From Burkholderia sp. Ax-1724 (lineage in GTDB: Bacteria > Pseudomonadota > Gammaproteobacteria > Burkholderiales > Burkholderiaceae), in the NCBI RefSeq assembly GCF_011752995.1, contig NZ_VWWL01000006.1, forward strand, positions 1-64,000: a DNA stretch of 64,000 nt, written 5' to 3'. How positions within the stretch are numbered: the stretch's first letter is position 1; the number at the start of each line of letters is the position of its first letter. Below are positions 1-8,467 of the stretch, piece by piece. A program made the position numbers and the translations under genes. A model generated the notes under the pieces. The model ran no database searches. It saw only the letters and a list, made by a program, of their open reading frames with translations, and had not been told where the DNA came from.

Positions 1-75
1 AGCACGACACAGCCAAAGAAGGAGAGAAAGAAGACCCAAATACCCACTGAATAACACGAAAAGCTGGTCCAACGG

Positions 76-123
76 GTGGGTCAGAATTCAATGCAAATCG
101 TGGGTCAGGATTCCGTGCAAATC
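76..123. repeat. Two tandem 24-bp repeats, possible IS21-type terminal repeats
   Basis: Two adjacent 24-bp units (76-99 and 100-123) both begin GTGGGTCAG and end TGCAAATC, with three mismatches between them. Short direct repeats of this kind are the multiple terminal repeats seen at ends of IS21-family elements. No istA or istB is in the window, so the element body, if present, would lie to the left. The IS assignment is inference from the repeat form. Confidence 0.4.
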
Positions 124-454
124 AACACTTCGCCTTCGTCGCGAAAAGATCACTTCCCCTCCCCCTTACCCATTCAACGAGTTTCGGCCTGGACCAGCCG
201 TCGAGATCAGTCTTTCGAAGTGCCTGGCGGTTTCGACTACAGCGTCGAGCATGAGAGTCCTTAATAGCGGTACCGGCCGTCGTCTCGTCTCGCCTCGGAC
301 ATTGCTCATGCGACCCTAAAGAATTGCATCGATGAAGATAGAATGTCTGATAAGGGTTGCCCCCGTGGAACGCGAGTATGTTGAGGAGTACGCTCAAAAG
401 ACGCGCAAGCGCCTCCAATAGAAGTGGCGCTGCAGCTAGAGACAGGAGACAAAA
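124..454. other. Non-coding stretch upstream of the AraC-type gene
   Basis: I see no convincing gene here. Small open frames on both strands have no family resemblance. The right end carries the ribosome site ACAGGAGAC for the downstream regulator, so its promoter should lie in this stretch, but no clear -35/-10 pair stands out. Confidence 0.4.
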
Positions 455-1435
455 TTGCCAAATGCTTCCAACGAGTGGTCAAGCGAGCTAGTTCCCATCA
501 ATGACCGCACGGACGCCTGGGAAGACGTCCTCAGCCAGAGCTATCGTGATTGGCAAGTGCCTCAACGGTTACCTGCAACGTTCTATGCCCACGTGAAGCA
601 TCATCACTTCGCCGGCGCGGGTATCGTCGAAACGATTTGCGACCCCTGTGTCGGTGAACGCACTCGCGGTCAAGTGCGACGAGACGACGAGCTCTATGTC
701 GGTGTGCAGCTCACAACCGGAGGTCGGGAGCGGTTCAGGATTGGCGATTCCGGCGTCGAAGTGGCTTCAGGAGATCTGGTGGTATGGACGACGAACCAGG
801 TCGTCAAGTTCGAAGTGCTGGAACGGCTGCACAAGGTAACGCTCATGATTCCGTGGTCACTCATGAGGGAGCGCTTACCCGAGCGTAAAACGCCACCATC
901 GGGTGGCAAGATTGAAAGTCGCACTGGCGTTGGCTCACTGCTCGCCGTGCATCTGCTCGCACTATCGAATCAGATTGGCTCGCTTGACGAAACCGTTCAG
1001 GGCTCAGTGAGCCGCTCGACGCTGGAACTTCTTGGGATCGCGCTCTCCGGCCAGCAACCCGCAGCGACATTCGACGCGAGCGCGGCCACGCTCCGGCGCG
1101 TGCAGGATTTCATTCTGCGACACCTACACGAGGAAGACCTGAACCCGGCCCGCATCGCCGAAGCGAACAATATTTCGTTGCGGTATCTGCACATGTTGTT
1201 TCAGCGCAGCGATTTGACTGTATCCGGATATGTCCTCAACAGTCGACTGCACATGTGCAAACAGGCACTGACCGACCCCGCGTTCCACAGATTGCAGGTT
1301 TCCGAAATCGCGTTTAGATGGGGCTTCAATTCCGTTAGCCACTTTTGCCGGACATTCAAGGAGCGCTACGGATTGTCGCCGGGCGACATGCGCCGCTCGG
1401 CTTTGCGCACAAGCTTGAACGGAGTTTCGGAGTGA
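455..1435 (+). CDS. AraC-family transcriptional regulator
   Basis: 326 residues. The N-terminal ~200 residues look like the AraC-binding-like (FeaR type) sensor domain. The C-terminal third is an AraC/XylS DNA-binding domain with two helix-turn-helix units: residues ~228-270 (LNPARIAEANNISLRYLHMLF) and ~280-313, ending in the family signature GFNSVSHFCRTFKERYGLSP. Start is TTG at 455, six bases after AGGAG; no better ATG fits the conserved region. It faces the leftward cupin/SDR operon with the glyoxalase fragment between them, so it may control that operon, but its target is not shown by sequence. Confidence 0.85.
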   Translation: MPNASNEWSSELVPINDRTDAWEDVLSQSYRDWQVPQRLPATFYAHVKHHHFAGAGIVETICDPCVGERTRGQVRRDDELYVGVQLTTGGRERFRIGDSGVEVASGDLVVWTTNQVVKFEVLERLHKVTLMIPWSLMRERLPERKTPPSGGKIESRTGVGSLLAVHLLALSNQIGSLDETVQGSVSRSTLELLGIALSGQQPAATFDASAATLRRVQDFILRHLHEEDLNPARIAEANNISLRYLHMLFQRSDLTVSGYVLNSRLHMCKQALTDPAFHRLQVSEIAFRWGFNSVSHFCRTFKERYGLSPGDMRRSALRTSLNGVSE

Positions 1436-1623
1436 TGCTTTGCGGCGGCTTCCGTCGAAGTCGCGGCCGCCTGCGGTGTCAGACCCGTACTCGCCTCGCT
1501 GGCTTCGCCATGTCGAGTCTCTCCGCGAAGATTATCAGCACGTTCATGGCGAGATAGTCACGGCCGTCTTCGTGGCTTCTCTTCAGAACTTCACGCGTCG
1601 ATTGAATACGGGCACCCACGCCG

Positions 1624-1806
1624 TTAGACGTAGTGGCCTGCTCGCTGGAGCACTTCGATTTTGTAGCCATTGGGGTCCTGGACGAAGAAAAAACGTGCAA
1701 GCATCTCGTCGCCGCGCTTGAACTCCTTCACCGGCATCGGGTTAATGTTGAGCCCCGACATGCACGCATGCTCAGCTTCCAGAGATACGAATACCGACTC
1801 AGCCAT
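1624..1806 (-). pseudogene. Glyoxalase/lactoylglutathione lyase C-terminal fragment
   Basis: A 60-codon open frame 24 bases after the SDR stop. Its second half (FFFVQDPNGYKIEVLQR) is the characteristic C-terminal strand of glyoxalase I-type VOC enzymes, which normally run to about 130 residues. The N-terminal half of the fold, with one pair of metal ligands, is absent and no ribosome site precedes the ATG. I read it as a remnant at the tail of the operon, although expression as a short coupled peptide cannot be excluded. Confidence 0.55.
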
Positions 1807-1830
1807 GGCAACCGTATCGGTGGAAATAAC

Positions 1831-2628
1831 CTAGACCGAGAAACGGCAGAGCGTTTCGCCACCGTCAATACGAACGAGGTCGCCGTGGATGTAGCTCGAC
1901 TCGTCCGACGCAAGGAAGACTGCCAGGTTCGCGATGTCCTCGACTTCGCCCCAGCGCTTCAGCGGTATTGCATCGGTGAACACCTTGTCGAAGTCCTTGT
2001 CGTCGAATAGCGCACGCGTGAGTGACGTCTTCGCGTAAGTCGGGCAGATGCCGTTGACGCGAATCTTGTCGCGGCCGTATTCGATGGCCAGACAGCGCGT
2101 CAGATTCGCTGCCGCCCCCTTCGAGATGTTGTACACGGACTGATTAGGGTGACCTTGAAGGCCCGCGGTCGATACGATGTTGACGATATTGCCGCCGCGA
2201 CCCTGCCTCAGGAATACCTTGATGGCCTCCTGGCAGCCGAACCACGTACCTCGCACGTTCACGTCGAAGCATGCGTCGAGGTCTTCGACAGCGAACTCGT
2301 GTGCCAGCTTGCCTGCCCGATAGATGCCAGCGTTATTGACGATGACGTCGAGGCCTCCGTACACGCGCACCGCTTCCTGTACGAGATTCGCGACTTCGTT
2401 TTGCTTTGTCACGTTGCACGATACATACGTAGCCTGGCCGCCGGCTTCCCTGATGGCACCAACGGTGGTGAATTGCGCGTTACCCTCGAATCCGCCCTTG
2501 TTCGGCTCCTCGTGGATGTCGCTCACTACGACTTTTGCGCCTTCTGCTGCAAACGCGAGTGCAATACCGCGGCCGAAACCCGAACTTGCGCCGGTGACGA
2601 TAGCTACCTTGTCTTTCAACCTGCTCAT
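1831..2628 (-). CDS. SDR-family oxidoreductase
   Basis: 265-residue classical short-chain dehydrogenase. Near the N-terminus is the NAD(P) loop TGASSGFGRG, then NNAG, a catalytic serine in IVSTAG and the active-site YNISK, with the C-terminal IHGDLVRIDGG typical of FabG-like enzymes. An ATG 33 codons further upstream is in frame, but the family start MSRLKDKVAIVTG follows a strong AGGAGG, so 2628 is preferred. Last intact gene of a four-gene leftward operon with cupin, NTF2-like and a second SDR. It probably oxidises or reduces a small alcohol/ketone intermediate; substrate unknown. Confidence 0.9.
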   Translation of the reverse strand: MSRLKDKVAIVTGASSGFGRGIALAFAAEGAKVVVSDIHEEPNKGGFEGNAQFTTVGAIREAGGQATYVSCNVTKQNEVANLVQEAVRVYGGLDVIVNNAGIYRAGKLAHEFAVEDLDACFDVNVRGTWFGCQEAIKVFLRQGRGGNIVNIVSTAGLQGHPNQSVYNISKGAAANLTRCLAIEYGRDKIRVNGICPTYAKTSLTRALFDDKDFDKVFTDAIPLKRWGEVEDIANLAVFLASDESSYIHGDLVRIDGGETLCRFSV

Positions 2629-2675
2629 GGTATTCCTCCTGTGAAATGGTCGATGTCTCCTTTTTTCAGAGAGCG

Positions 2676-3491
2676 CTATCGCGCCGTAAATGCACCATCT
2701 ACGGTCAGCATCGAGCCGGTCATCCATTCGGCGTCGTCAGACGCGAGGAACACCGCCGCACGTGCCACGTCTTCGGCGGTTCCCACACGTGGCCACGGTG
2801 TGAGGTCATGGAGAAGCTTGTTGGTGTCTTCCTTCTCGAGGAAGGAACGAACCATCGCCGTTGCGAGGAAACCTGGGCAAATGGCATTGACGTTGATTCG
2901 CTCCGGCGCGAAATCGATTGCGAGCTCACGTGTCAGGTTGACCACCGCCCCCTTGGAGGCACAGTAAGCAGGCTCGAGTGCGAGTCCGACCAGGCCGCCA
3001 ATGGACGCGATGTTCACGATACGGCCCCGCAGTTCGGCACCGGTCGAGCTTTTAATCGGCTCCTGCTTCATGAACTGCGTGATGGCATATTTACACCCCA
3101 GCCACACACCCTTGGCGTTGACGTTCATCGTGAAGTCGTATTGCTCTTCGGTTTCGTCGATGATGTTGTGCAAACCGGTGAACACGCCCGCGTTGTTCAC
3201 CATGATGTCGAGCCTGCCAAACTTTTCTACCGCATCAGCGACGACGTTCTGCACGTCTACGGCCTTACTCGCATCTGCCGCGATGAACGTCGCTTTCCCA
3301 CCGTTCTGACTGATGAGCGCGTCGGTATCGACTTCGAGGTCTTTTTCGTAGCCACCCGGCAGCGCCTGTTTCTTCAGGTCGGAGCACACCACGTGAGCGC
3401 CCTCCCGCGCCAGGGCCACTGCAATCGCGCGACCGTTCCCGGAACTGGCGCCCGTAACGACCGCGGTGCGGCCTTCGAGTTTCCCTGCCAT
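2676..3491 (-). CDS. SDR-family oxidoreductase
   Basis: 271 residues, a second short-chain dehydrogenase of the same operon. It has the TGASSGNGRA cofactor loop, NNAG, IASIGG and YCASK active-site motif, and ends in MTGSMLTVDGAFTAR. A loop around residues 40-60 (LPGGYEKDLEVDTD) and an insertion near residue 140 resemble the mycofactocin/carveol-dehydrogenase-like or glucose-dehydrogenase-like SDR groups rather than FabG. GGGAGA lies six bases before the ATG, and 47 bases separate it from the next SDR start. Two SDRs in one operon suggest successive redox steps on one substrate. Confidence 0.9.
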   Translation of the reverse strand: MAGKLEGRTAVVTGASSGNGRAIAVALAREGAHVVCSDLKKQALPGGYEKDLEVDTDALISQNGGKATFIAADASKAVDVQNVVADAVEKFGRLDIMVNNAGVFTGLHNIIDETEEQYDFTMNVNAKGVWLGCKYAITQFMKQEPIKSSTGAELRGRIVNIASIGGLVGLALEPAYCASKGAVVNLTRELAIDFAPERINVNAICPGFLATAMVRSFLEKEDTNKLLHDLTPWPRVGTAEDVARAAVFLASDDAEWMTGSMLTVDGAFTAR

Positions 3492-3562
3492 GCCTGTCTC
3501 CCAAGATGTTTTACCGGCATCGAACGCAGGCTTCGCGCTCGCCCATCGCAGCCTCTTTGCAG

Positions 3563-3919
3563 TCAGCCCGAAAATGCAGTAAACGTCTGGACCGCAATCT
3601 TCCCGTTCCTGACGTAAAGCGTGTCGGTCGCCAGTTCGATGAATGGCCGGGCTTCCCAGGCGAGGTAGGCGATTTCACCCTCCGTACTCTTGCTGGTGAC
3701 CTTGAATGCGTCCCAGAATGCTGGCTGGGCATCATCGAGAAATGCCTTAAAGAAGCCGCGGATTTCCGTAGTGCCGCGATAGGTCTTCTCAGGCGTGACG
3801 ATGACGGAACCGTCGTCGTAGTCCTTCAGGAGTTCGTCGAGACCCTGCGCGAATGCACCGAGATGGTGGTCGAAAATCTGGCTGGTTGCTGCGGCAGCCG
3901 GAACGGTGGTGACTGACAT
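3563..3919 (-). CDS. NTF2-like / SnoaL-like domain protein
   Basis: 118-residue small protein with the cone-shaped NTF2-like fold pattern: a helix with FAQGLDELLKDYDDGSVIVTPEKTYRGTTEIRGFFKAFLDD followed by strands ending RNGKIAVQTFTAF. Members act as small isomerases/hydrolases or as ligand-binding proteins. I start at the inner ATG (3919), preceded by AGAGGT; an in-frame ATG at 3964 would overlap the cupin stop by 17 bases. It lies between the cupin and the SDR genes and so probably handles an intermediate of the same route. Confidence 0.75.
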   Translation of the reverse strand: MSVTTVPAAAATSQIFDHHLGAFAQGLDELLKDYDDGSVIVTPEKTYRGTTEIRGFFKAFLDDAQPAFWDAFKVTSKSTEGEIAYLAWEARPFIELATDTLYVRNGKIAVQTFTAFSG

Positions 3920-3947
3920 GTTGACCTCTGCGTTGAGTGCAAATTTT

Positions 3948-4409
3948 CTAGTCGATGTAGGCACGCTGGGCTTCGTCCCACGTCACAACGACGATGGGAG
4001 TCCCATCTTCCTTGATGAATTCGAGGGGCCCGAGGAACGTCATGTAGAACTCGGAATCGACAGGGAAATACGTCTTGTCGTGACGGGCGTTCGCCGATTC
4101 GTAGCCATACGCGGGTGCGACGACAGTGTCGCCACCCTGTTCGGCGCCACCGCGCACGTCCATCCGACCCCTGGTAAGGAAGTATTCGCCCGGCCCGACG
4201 TGAAAGTGTGCGTTGAACGAAGAGCCTGCAGGACAATCGAAGATTGCCGTCCATCCACCCATTTCCGGCGATGCGTGCAAGAATTTCCAGCGGATGCCAC
4301 CGACGGACAGCGCATCGGGAAACGGTTTCCAGGGAATATCGTCAAGTTGCACTGCTTCTTCGGGCACGTGTGGCTTGATTTTCAGTGCTGATTCGGTTGT
4401 CATTTGCAT
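3948..4409 (-). CDS. Cupin-domain protein (2,4'-dihydroxyacetophenone dioxygenase-like)
   Basis: 153 residues with one cupin barrel: FNAHFHVGPGEYFLTRGRMDVRGG is motif 1 (His-x-His and Glu as metal ligands), followed by a less conserved motif 2. The length and the closing EFIKEDGTPIVVVTWDEA resemble small non-haem iron dioxygenases of the DAD / acetylacetone-cleaving type, which cut C-C bonds beside carbonyls. AAGGAGG lies five bases before the ATG. It is the first gene of the leftward operon with NTF2-like and two SDR proteins. Dioxygenase activity is inferred. Confidence 0.7.
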   Translation of the reverse strand: MQMTTESALKIKPHVPEEAVQLDDIPWKPFPDALSVGGIRWKFLHASPEMGGWTAIFDCPAGSSFNAHFHVGPGEYFLTRGRMDVRGGAEQGGDTVVAPAYGYESANARHDKTYFPVDSEFYMTFLGPLEFIKEDGTPIVVVTWDEAQRAYID

Positions 4410-4695
4410 GACTGCCTCCTTAAGTCTGTTCGGGCCGATAGCCGGGGTGGGTTACGGTGTGACTCAAGAATATGTGGATGTTGCGTGGTGCAATTGCACG
4501 GCAGCGCAAGACCCGTTGAACGGGAGTGCAGTCGAGCAACTCTGTGAGTTGCGAAAACCACCCAGGCATCGAAAGCGCCCGGTTCGCGTGGTGAAAGAAG
4601 CGCGGAGCTTCACGTTGTGCGCCGTATAACGACGCCGGGAGGCGTCAGAATTTCCGTGTCCAGGGCGAGGTTGAGATTCACACGGATGATCGAAC
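4410..4695. other. Upstream region of the cupin operon
   Basis: No gene is recognised in this stretch. It must carry the promoter for the leftward cupin/SDR operon. The right boundary runs into a decayed dehydrogenase fragment, so part of it may itself be degraded coding sequence. Confidence 0.35.
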
Positions 4696-4811
4696 AAATA
4701 AAAGTCCATTTGTGTTGCGATCTCGCAGAATCGGTTTCAGGCGCGAACCTCGTGATTGAGGCAGCGCCGGAATGTACTGCGCTCAAGCAGAAGCTATTAC
4801 TTGAGGTCTTA
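4696..4811 (+). pseudogene. 3-hydroxyacyl-CoA dehydrogenase fragment
   Basis: About 38 codons in the + frame read as the NAD-domain stretch of 3-hydroxyacyl-CoA dehydrogenases: DLAESVSGANLVIEAAPE followed by ALKQKLLLEVLE, matching the family pattern of a D-L-x-x-A segment, the (L/V)IEA strand and LK-x-x-L. Upstream the Rossmann glycine loop is missing, and downstream the frame is cut by the IS-like end at 4812. It is a scrap left by mobile-element activity. Confidence 0.5.
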
Positions 4812-5225
4812 GAGCGTGTCAGGTACTTTAAACAATCGCCGACATCCTCTTAGGAAAATGCCGTAGGGGCGACCGGAAAGACCAACGATGACAAGAATTG
4901 AACTGACTGCCGTAAGAATCTGCAAAAACCTGGCGCCATTCAATGCCAATATCAGTGAATAAAGAGGAATCTGGAACGTCAAATTGATGAAGGTATCCAG
5001 CAGGATTTCTTGTAGCGGCGTCTTTTCTGCACTACCTAGTCGCCTGAACACCCAGTCCCTATAAATTCCGTATGGCCTTCCAACTAACAACGAGACTGGT
5101 ATGGCAGCAGCACGTATTTTGATGGTTTGCTCTATCGTGAGCCCCGTGATGACAATCTCAACGAAAGCACCTATGGCAATCGAAAAAATCACCATTGCAA
5201 ATGTGTCGGCAAGATAGCGTCTCAT
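4809..5225 (-). CDS. alaE: L-alanine exporter AlaE, C-terminal tail replaced by an IS end
   Basis: 138 residues with four hydrophobic segments. The N-terminus RYLADTFAMV, the central IPVSLLVGRPYGIYRDW and the C-terminal GIFLRGCRRLFKV match AlaE, the inner-membrane alanine exporter (149 residues in E. coli). The last few residues after LFKV are replaced by VPDTL and a stop encoded by an IS-like terminal sequence (GAGCGTGTCAGG). The ATG at 5225 follows GGGGGAG, and upstream lies a decayed IS5-type transposase. The protein may still fold, since only the extreme tail is changed, but its promoter is probably lost or supplied by the IS. Confidence 0.75.
   Translation of the reverse strand: MRRYLADTFAMVIFSIAIGAFVEIVITGLTIEQTIKIRAAAIPVSLLVGRPYGIYRDWVFRRLGSAEKTPLQEILLDTFINLTFQIPLYSLILALNGARFLQILTAVSSILVIVGLSGRPYGIFLRGCRRLFKVPDTL
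4812..4829. repeat. IS5-type terminal sequence remnant
   Basis: GAGCGTGTCAGGTACTTT differs at three positions from the end at 6678 (GAGCGTGTTAGGCGCTTT), and its first bases match the reverse of the end at 8392-8403. All three are flanked by TA, the usual IS5-group target. It lies exactly between the dehydrogenase fragment and alaE. Confidence 0.5.
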
Positions 5226-5975
5226 GCTCCCCCTAGGGCGGGTTGGGCACTTTGCATAATCGGTCCAGTATGAACGAGCATGGGCATGGCGAAGACGACA
5301 AAGTGCAAGCCTGTCCAGGTTTCGGGCAAGCGTTCGTAGTCGCGTGCAGCCGCCTGAAGCGGTTGAGCCAGCCGAAGCTTCGTTCGACCACCCAGCCCAG
5401 CTGCGAAGCCACGGCACGAAACCCTTCTTCGCCTCGGGAGCTTGATGACTTGCAACTCAATGCCTTCTTCACGTGCAGCCTGTGCAGCGGTGTTATCCGT
5501 ATAACCCTGGTCAGCGAATGTAAGTTTTACCGTCTGTCCGGTTACGTGTTGGAGCTGACGCGCCGGCTCGGCTACCTGTGCGCGCTCTTGCTCGTTGGCC
5601 GGCGTAATGTGCGCTGCGAGCAGCAGGCCCAGTGTATCGACAGTCATATGGATCTTGCTTCCGCGCTTGCGTTTATGCCCGTCGTAACACGCGCGGACAG
5701 CTTTCGCATGTGGACTGCAGCGTACGTCCATCCAGGATAACCACGCTGGGTTGCTCCTGACGCTGTTGCACCACGCGCGGCGCCGAACGCAAGTCGTTGA
5801 CCATTGTCTCAAAGCAACCCGCGTTCAACCAGCGTTGCGTTTGCTGATAGACCTGTTCCCAAGGCAGGAAGTTGGTCGGCAGCATTCTTCAGGACGCACC
5901 GGCTCGCGCCATCCAGCGCAATGCGTTGAACATCTCGCGCAATCCGTATCGCCGCTGCGGCATGTTCCCGGCTTC
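5226..5975 (-). pseudogene. IS5-family transposase remnant
   Basis: Read leftward, the sequence gives RRYGLREMFNALRWMARAGAS, a stop, then [56 protein letters not shown], and (after a frame change) LGWVVERSFGWLNRFRRL. This is a DDE transposase of the IS5 group. The in-frame TGA at 5889-5891 stands where a Trp codon (TGG) is expected, and at least two frameshifts lie near 5440 and 5360. It is inactive. Its 5' end is fused in frame into an IS3 orfA at about 5975. Confidence 0.75.
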
Positions 5976-6152
5976 CAGTTCCTTCATCCGCGCGATCAGC
6001 GACACGTCCATGCCGCCGTACTTCGAGCGCCATTTGTAGAACGTCGCTGTGCTGATACCCAACTCCCGGCACAGCTCCGGCACCGCCAGTCCAACATCTA
6101 CGCGCTTGAGCGCGCCCATGATCTGGCTGTCCGTGAATCTCGACTTCTTCAT
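5976..6152 (-). pseudogene. IS3-family OrfA N-terminal fragment
   Basis: The leftward start MKKSRFTDSQIMGALK and GLAVPELCRELGISTATFYKWRSKYGG are the HTH region of IS407-group IS3 OrfA proteins. After ARMKELE the frame passes without a stop into the IS5-type transposase, showing that one element inserted into the other. The OrfA leucine-zipper tail and the whole OrfB are missing here. Confidence 0.75.
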
Positions 6153-6164
6153 TCTGTCCCTCAA

Positions 6165-6675
6165 CGAGAAAACTCTACTTCCGATCCCAGTGGTTCTTCG
6201 GGGGGATTACCACTGCAGGTGTACTACATTGATTTTTACCACCATAGCCAGCCGCCGCATTTGAGACAGGAAAATGTACTGATGGCAAACCAGCCGTGAC
6301 GCACTACCTGCGAAGCGCATAAGCCACGCACCGATCACCCGGAACCAACACTTATTGTACGTATACGTCATTTATGATAATACCAGGAAAGCAACGGCAC
6401 CCTGTCAATCAATCATAAGATCTTCAGAATCACCGAATCTAACGGGTAATCTCAATAGCAAAGATCACCGTTAAGATGCTTCGGAGAGAACAAATTACCG
6501 TGTACGTACTTTTTTCCTCTTCCAGCCGGCCAACCCTATCTCCCGGATCGCAGAGACAACCAGGGCGTCGCCCCAAACCGTCATCAAGAGAAGAAGGCCG
6601 CCTGAAATTAAATTGTTGAGGTGACAACTAGCTTGAAAATTTCCGTAAGCCAGATTAGTCTGTATTAAATATTCC
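6165..6675. other. AT-richer non-coding gap between IS remnants
   Basis: About 0.5 kb between the IS3 orfA fragment and the next IS boundary. It is clearly less GC-rich than the flanks (especially 6340-6480 and 6600-6675) and contains no recognisable gene on either strand. Its composition suggests foreign DNA trapped between insertion sequences. Confidence 0.45.
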
Positions 6676-6694
6676 TAGAGCGTGTTAGGCGCTT

Positions 6695-7861
6695 TCAGCC
6701 AAACGTGGAAACCTGGCGGAATTGGACTTGACCCAGCAGGATCGGACACAGCATCACAGTAAGGATTACTGAATCCATCGAGCGCCGGAACTCGCGAGGC
6801 GAGCGGTATTTCAGCGCGCTATGGGGATGCTTCTCGTTGTAATTCTCGACCGCGATGGTACAGATTGCGTGCCGCAGTCGCCGCGTCTGGCTTTCACATG
6901 AAGGCGACGTCATCGCGTTTCATGGCCTTCACGGAGCTCTCGGCCATCCCGTTACTTTGTGGGCTGCGCACCGGCGTGGTCAATGGCTTCAGGCCGATGA
7001 CCACTGCGAACCGGCGCGTGTCGTCGGCCGTGTAGCCCGAACCATTGTCGGTCAGCCACTCGATTTCGGACGGTGTATGCAACGCATTGCCAAACCGATT
7101 TTCCACTGCAGCAAGCATCACGTCACATACGATGTCGCCGCTGCGGCCCGCCGTCGTGGCCGCCCAGTTCATTACTTTACGATCACAGCAGTGCAGCGCG
7201 AACGTCACGCGCAGCGGTTCGCCGTTATCGCAACGGAACTCGATGCCGTCCGAACAACGCTGGTTGCTGCGCGCCACGGCCACCTTGCCATCGTGCCGAC
7301 GTTGCGACCGAGGCTGAGTCAGGCGGCGTTGCATCAGCAGACCATGCGCACGCATGACGCGATAGATGCGCTTCACATTGAGCGGTACCTGTCCGGCAGC
7401 AACGCGTTCATTGCGCAACGCTTCCCAGACGCGGCGATAGCCATAGCTGGGCAAATCACCAACAACCCGGCGGATTTCTTCGACCACCACCGCATCATCG
7501 GTCTGCCTGGATTACCGCCCATCGCGCCATGTGGCCGCGCCCCCCCGGCGTACCGATACGTTCGGGCGCGACACGCCGGAAACTTCACAAACCAGTTTCA
7601 CCGCTCATCCTCCGGCAGCGACGGCGAGTACGCCATCCATTTTTTTGCAGGACCATACTCGACCGCTTCGCGGGGAATCTCGTCCTCCATCGTCTTTTTG
7701 CCAAGCATCCGCTGCAGCTCGCGAATCTGTTTGAATGCATCGGCCCGCTCCGATGCGGGAACCACTCCCTCGCAAACCTCGACCGCCAACAGGCTCCTGT
7801 CCTGGTACAGCGTGCGCCAGTGGAACAACTGGTTCGGGGTCACGCCGTGCTGGATGGTCAA
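6695..7861 (-). pseudogene. IS3-family (IS2-like) OrfA/OrfB transposase remnant
   Basis: From right to left: an OrfA tail ([27 protein letters not shown], near 7598-7861), then OrfB with VVEEIRRVVGDLPSYGYRRV, the DDE-core segment TDNGSGYTADDTRRF and SPQSNGMAESSVKAMKRD. The C-terminus NEKHPHSALKYRSPREFRR is in another frame, with the break near 6895. A stop also interrupts the start of OrfB near 7525. Not functional. Confidence 0.75.
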
Positions 7862-8395
7862 CGATTTGCGCTCGGTGCAGCGCGTGGCGCAGCAGGGTCA
7901 TTCTCGATTGCCGCACGTTGCAGTCCACGCGCAAAAGCGGACCGTGCGCGGGCTATGGCTCTCACAAGCGCAGGCGGGGCAGCAAGGTTCATATGGCCGT
8001 CGACACGCTGGGCCTGCTGCTCGCTGTACACGTTACGCCCACCAACGAACAGGAGCGCGCACAGGTCGACGAGCTTGCCCGCCAGCTTGAGTACGTCACG
8101 GGGCAAACGGTAAAACACGCCTTTGCAGACCAAGGCTATATCGGCGACACAGTTGCGCAGGCCGCACACGCCGAAGGTATGGAGTTGCAGGTCATCAGAT
8201 TGCCCGAGGCAAAGAAAGGCTTCGTGCTGCTGCCCCATCGCTGGGTGGTCGAGCCCAGCTTCGGATAGCTGAATCGCTTCAGGCGACTGGCACGCGATTG
8301 CGAGCGCCTGCCCGAGACCCTCGCAGGCAGGCGCTTCATCGTCTTCGCCATGCTCATGCCTGTCCACGCCGTGCCAGTACTTCAAGGTATTTAAC
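7854..8395 (+). pseudogene. IS5-family transposase remnant, second copy
   Basis: Begins within [15 protein letters not shown], then with a frame change [42 protein letters not shown] and FVLLPHRWVVEPSFG, where a TAG at 8266 interrupts LNRFRRLARDCERLPETL. It is closely related to the leftward copy at 5226-5975 and lies in opposite orientation, so the two could act as inverted repeats for recombination. Confidence 0.75.
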
Positions 8396-8467
8396 ACGCT
8401 CTAAAGTGGCTGGGACGAAAAACGAAAGTAGTAATTTTTACATATAAAATATCGGAGTGCTAATAAT

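Larger units (their letters stand above)
6676..8403. mobile_element. Composite IS remnant bounded by 12-bp inverted repeats
   Basis: TAGAGCGTGTTA at 6676-6687 is repeated perfectly in inverse orientation at 8392-8403. The enclosed 1.7 kb holds a leftward IS3-family orfA/orfB remnant and a rightward IS5-type transposase 3' half. The IS5 type of the repeats and of the right-hand transposase agree, so I read this as an IS5-like element whose left half was overwritten by the IS3 element. Confidence 0.5.

Noticed and set aside
6855..8090. 411-codon + strand frame across the IS remnants
   Set aside because: Antisense to the IS3 OrfB remnant for most of its length; only the last part overlaps frame-shifted IS5 transposase sequence.
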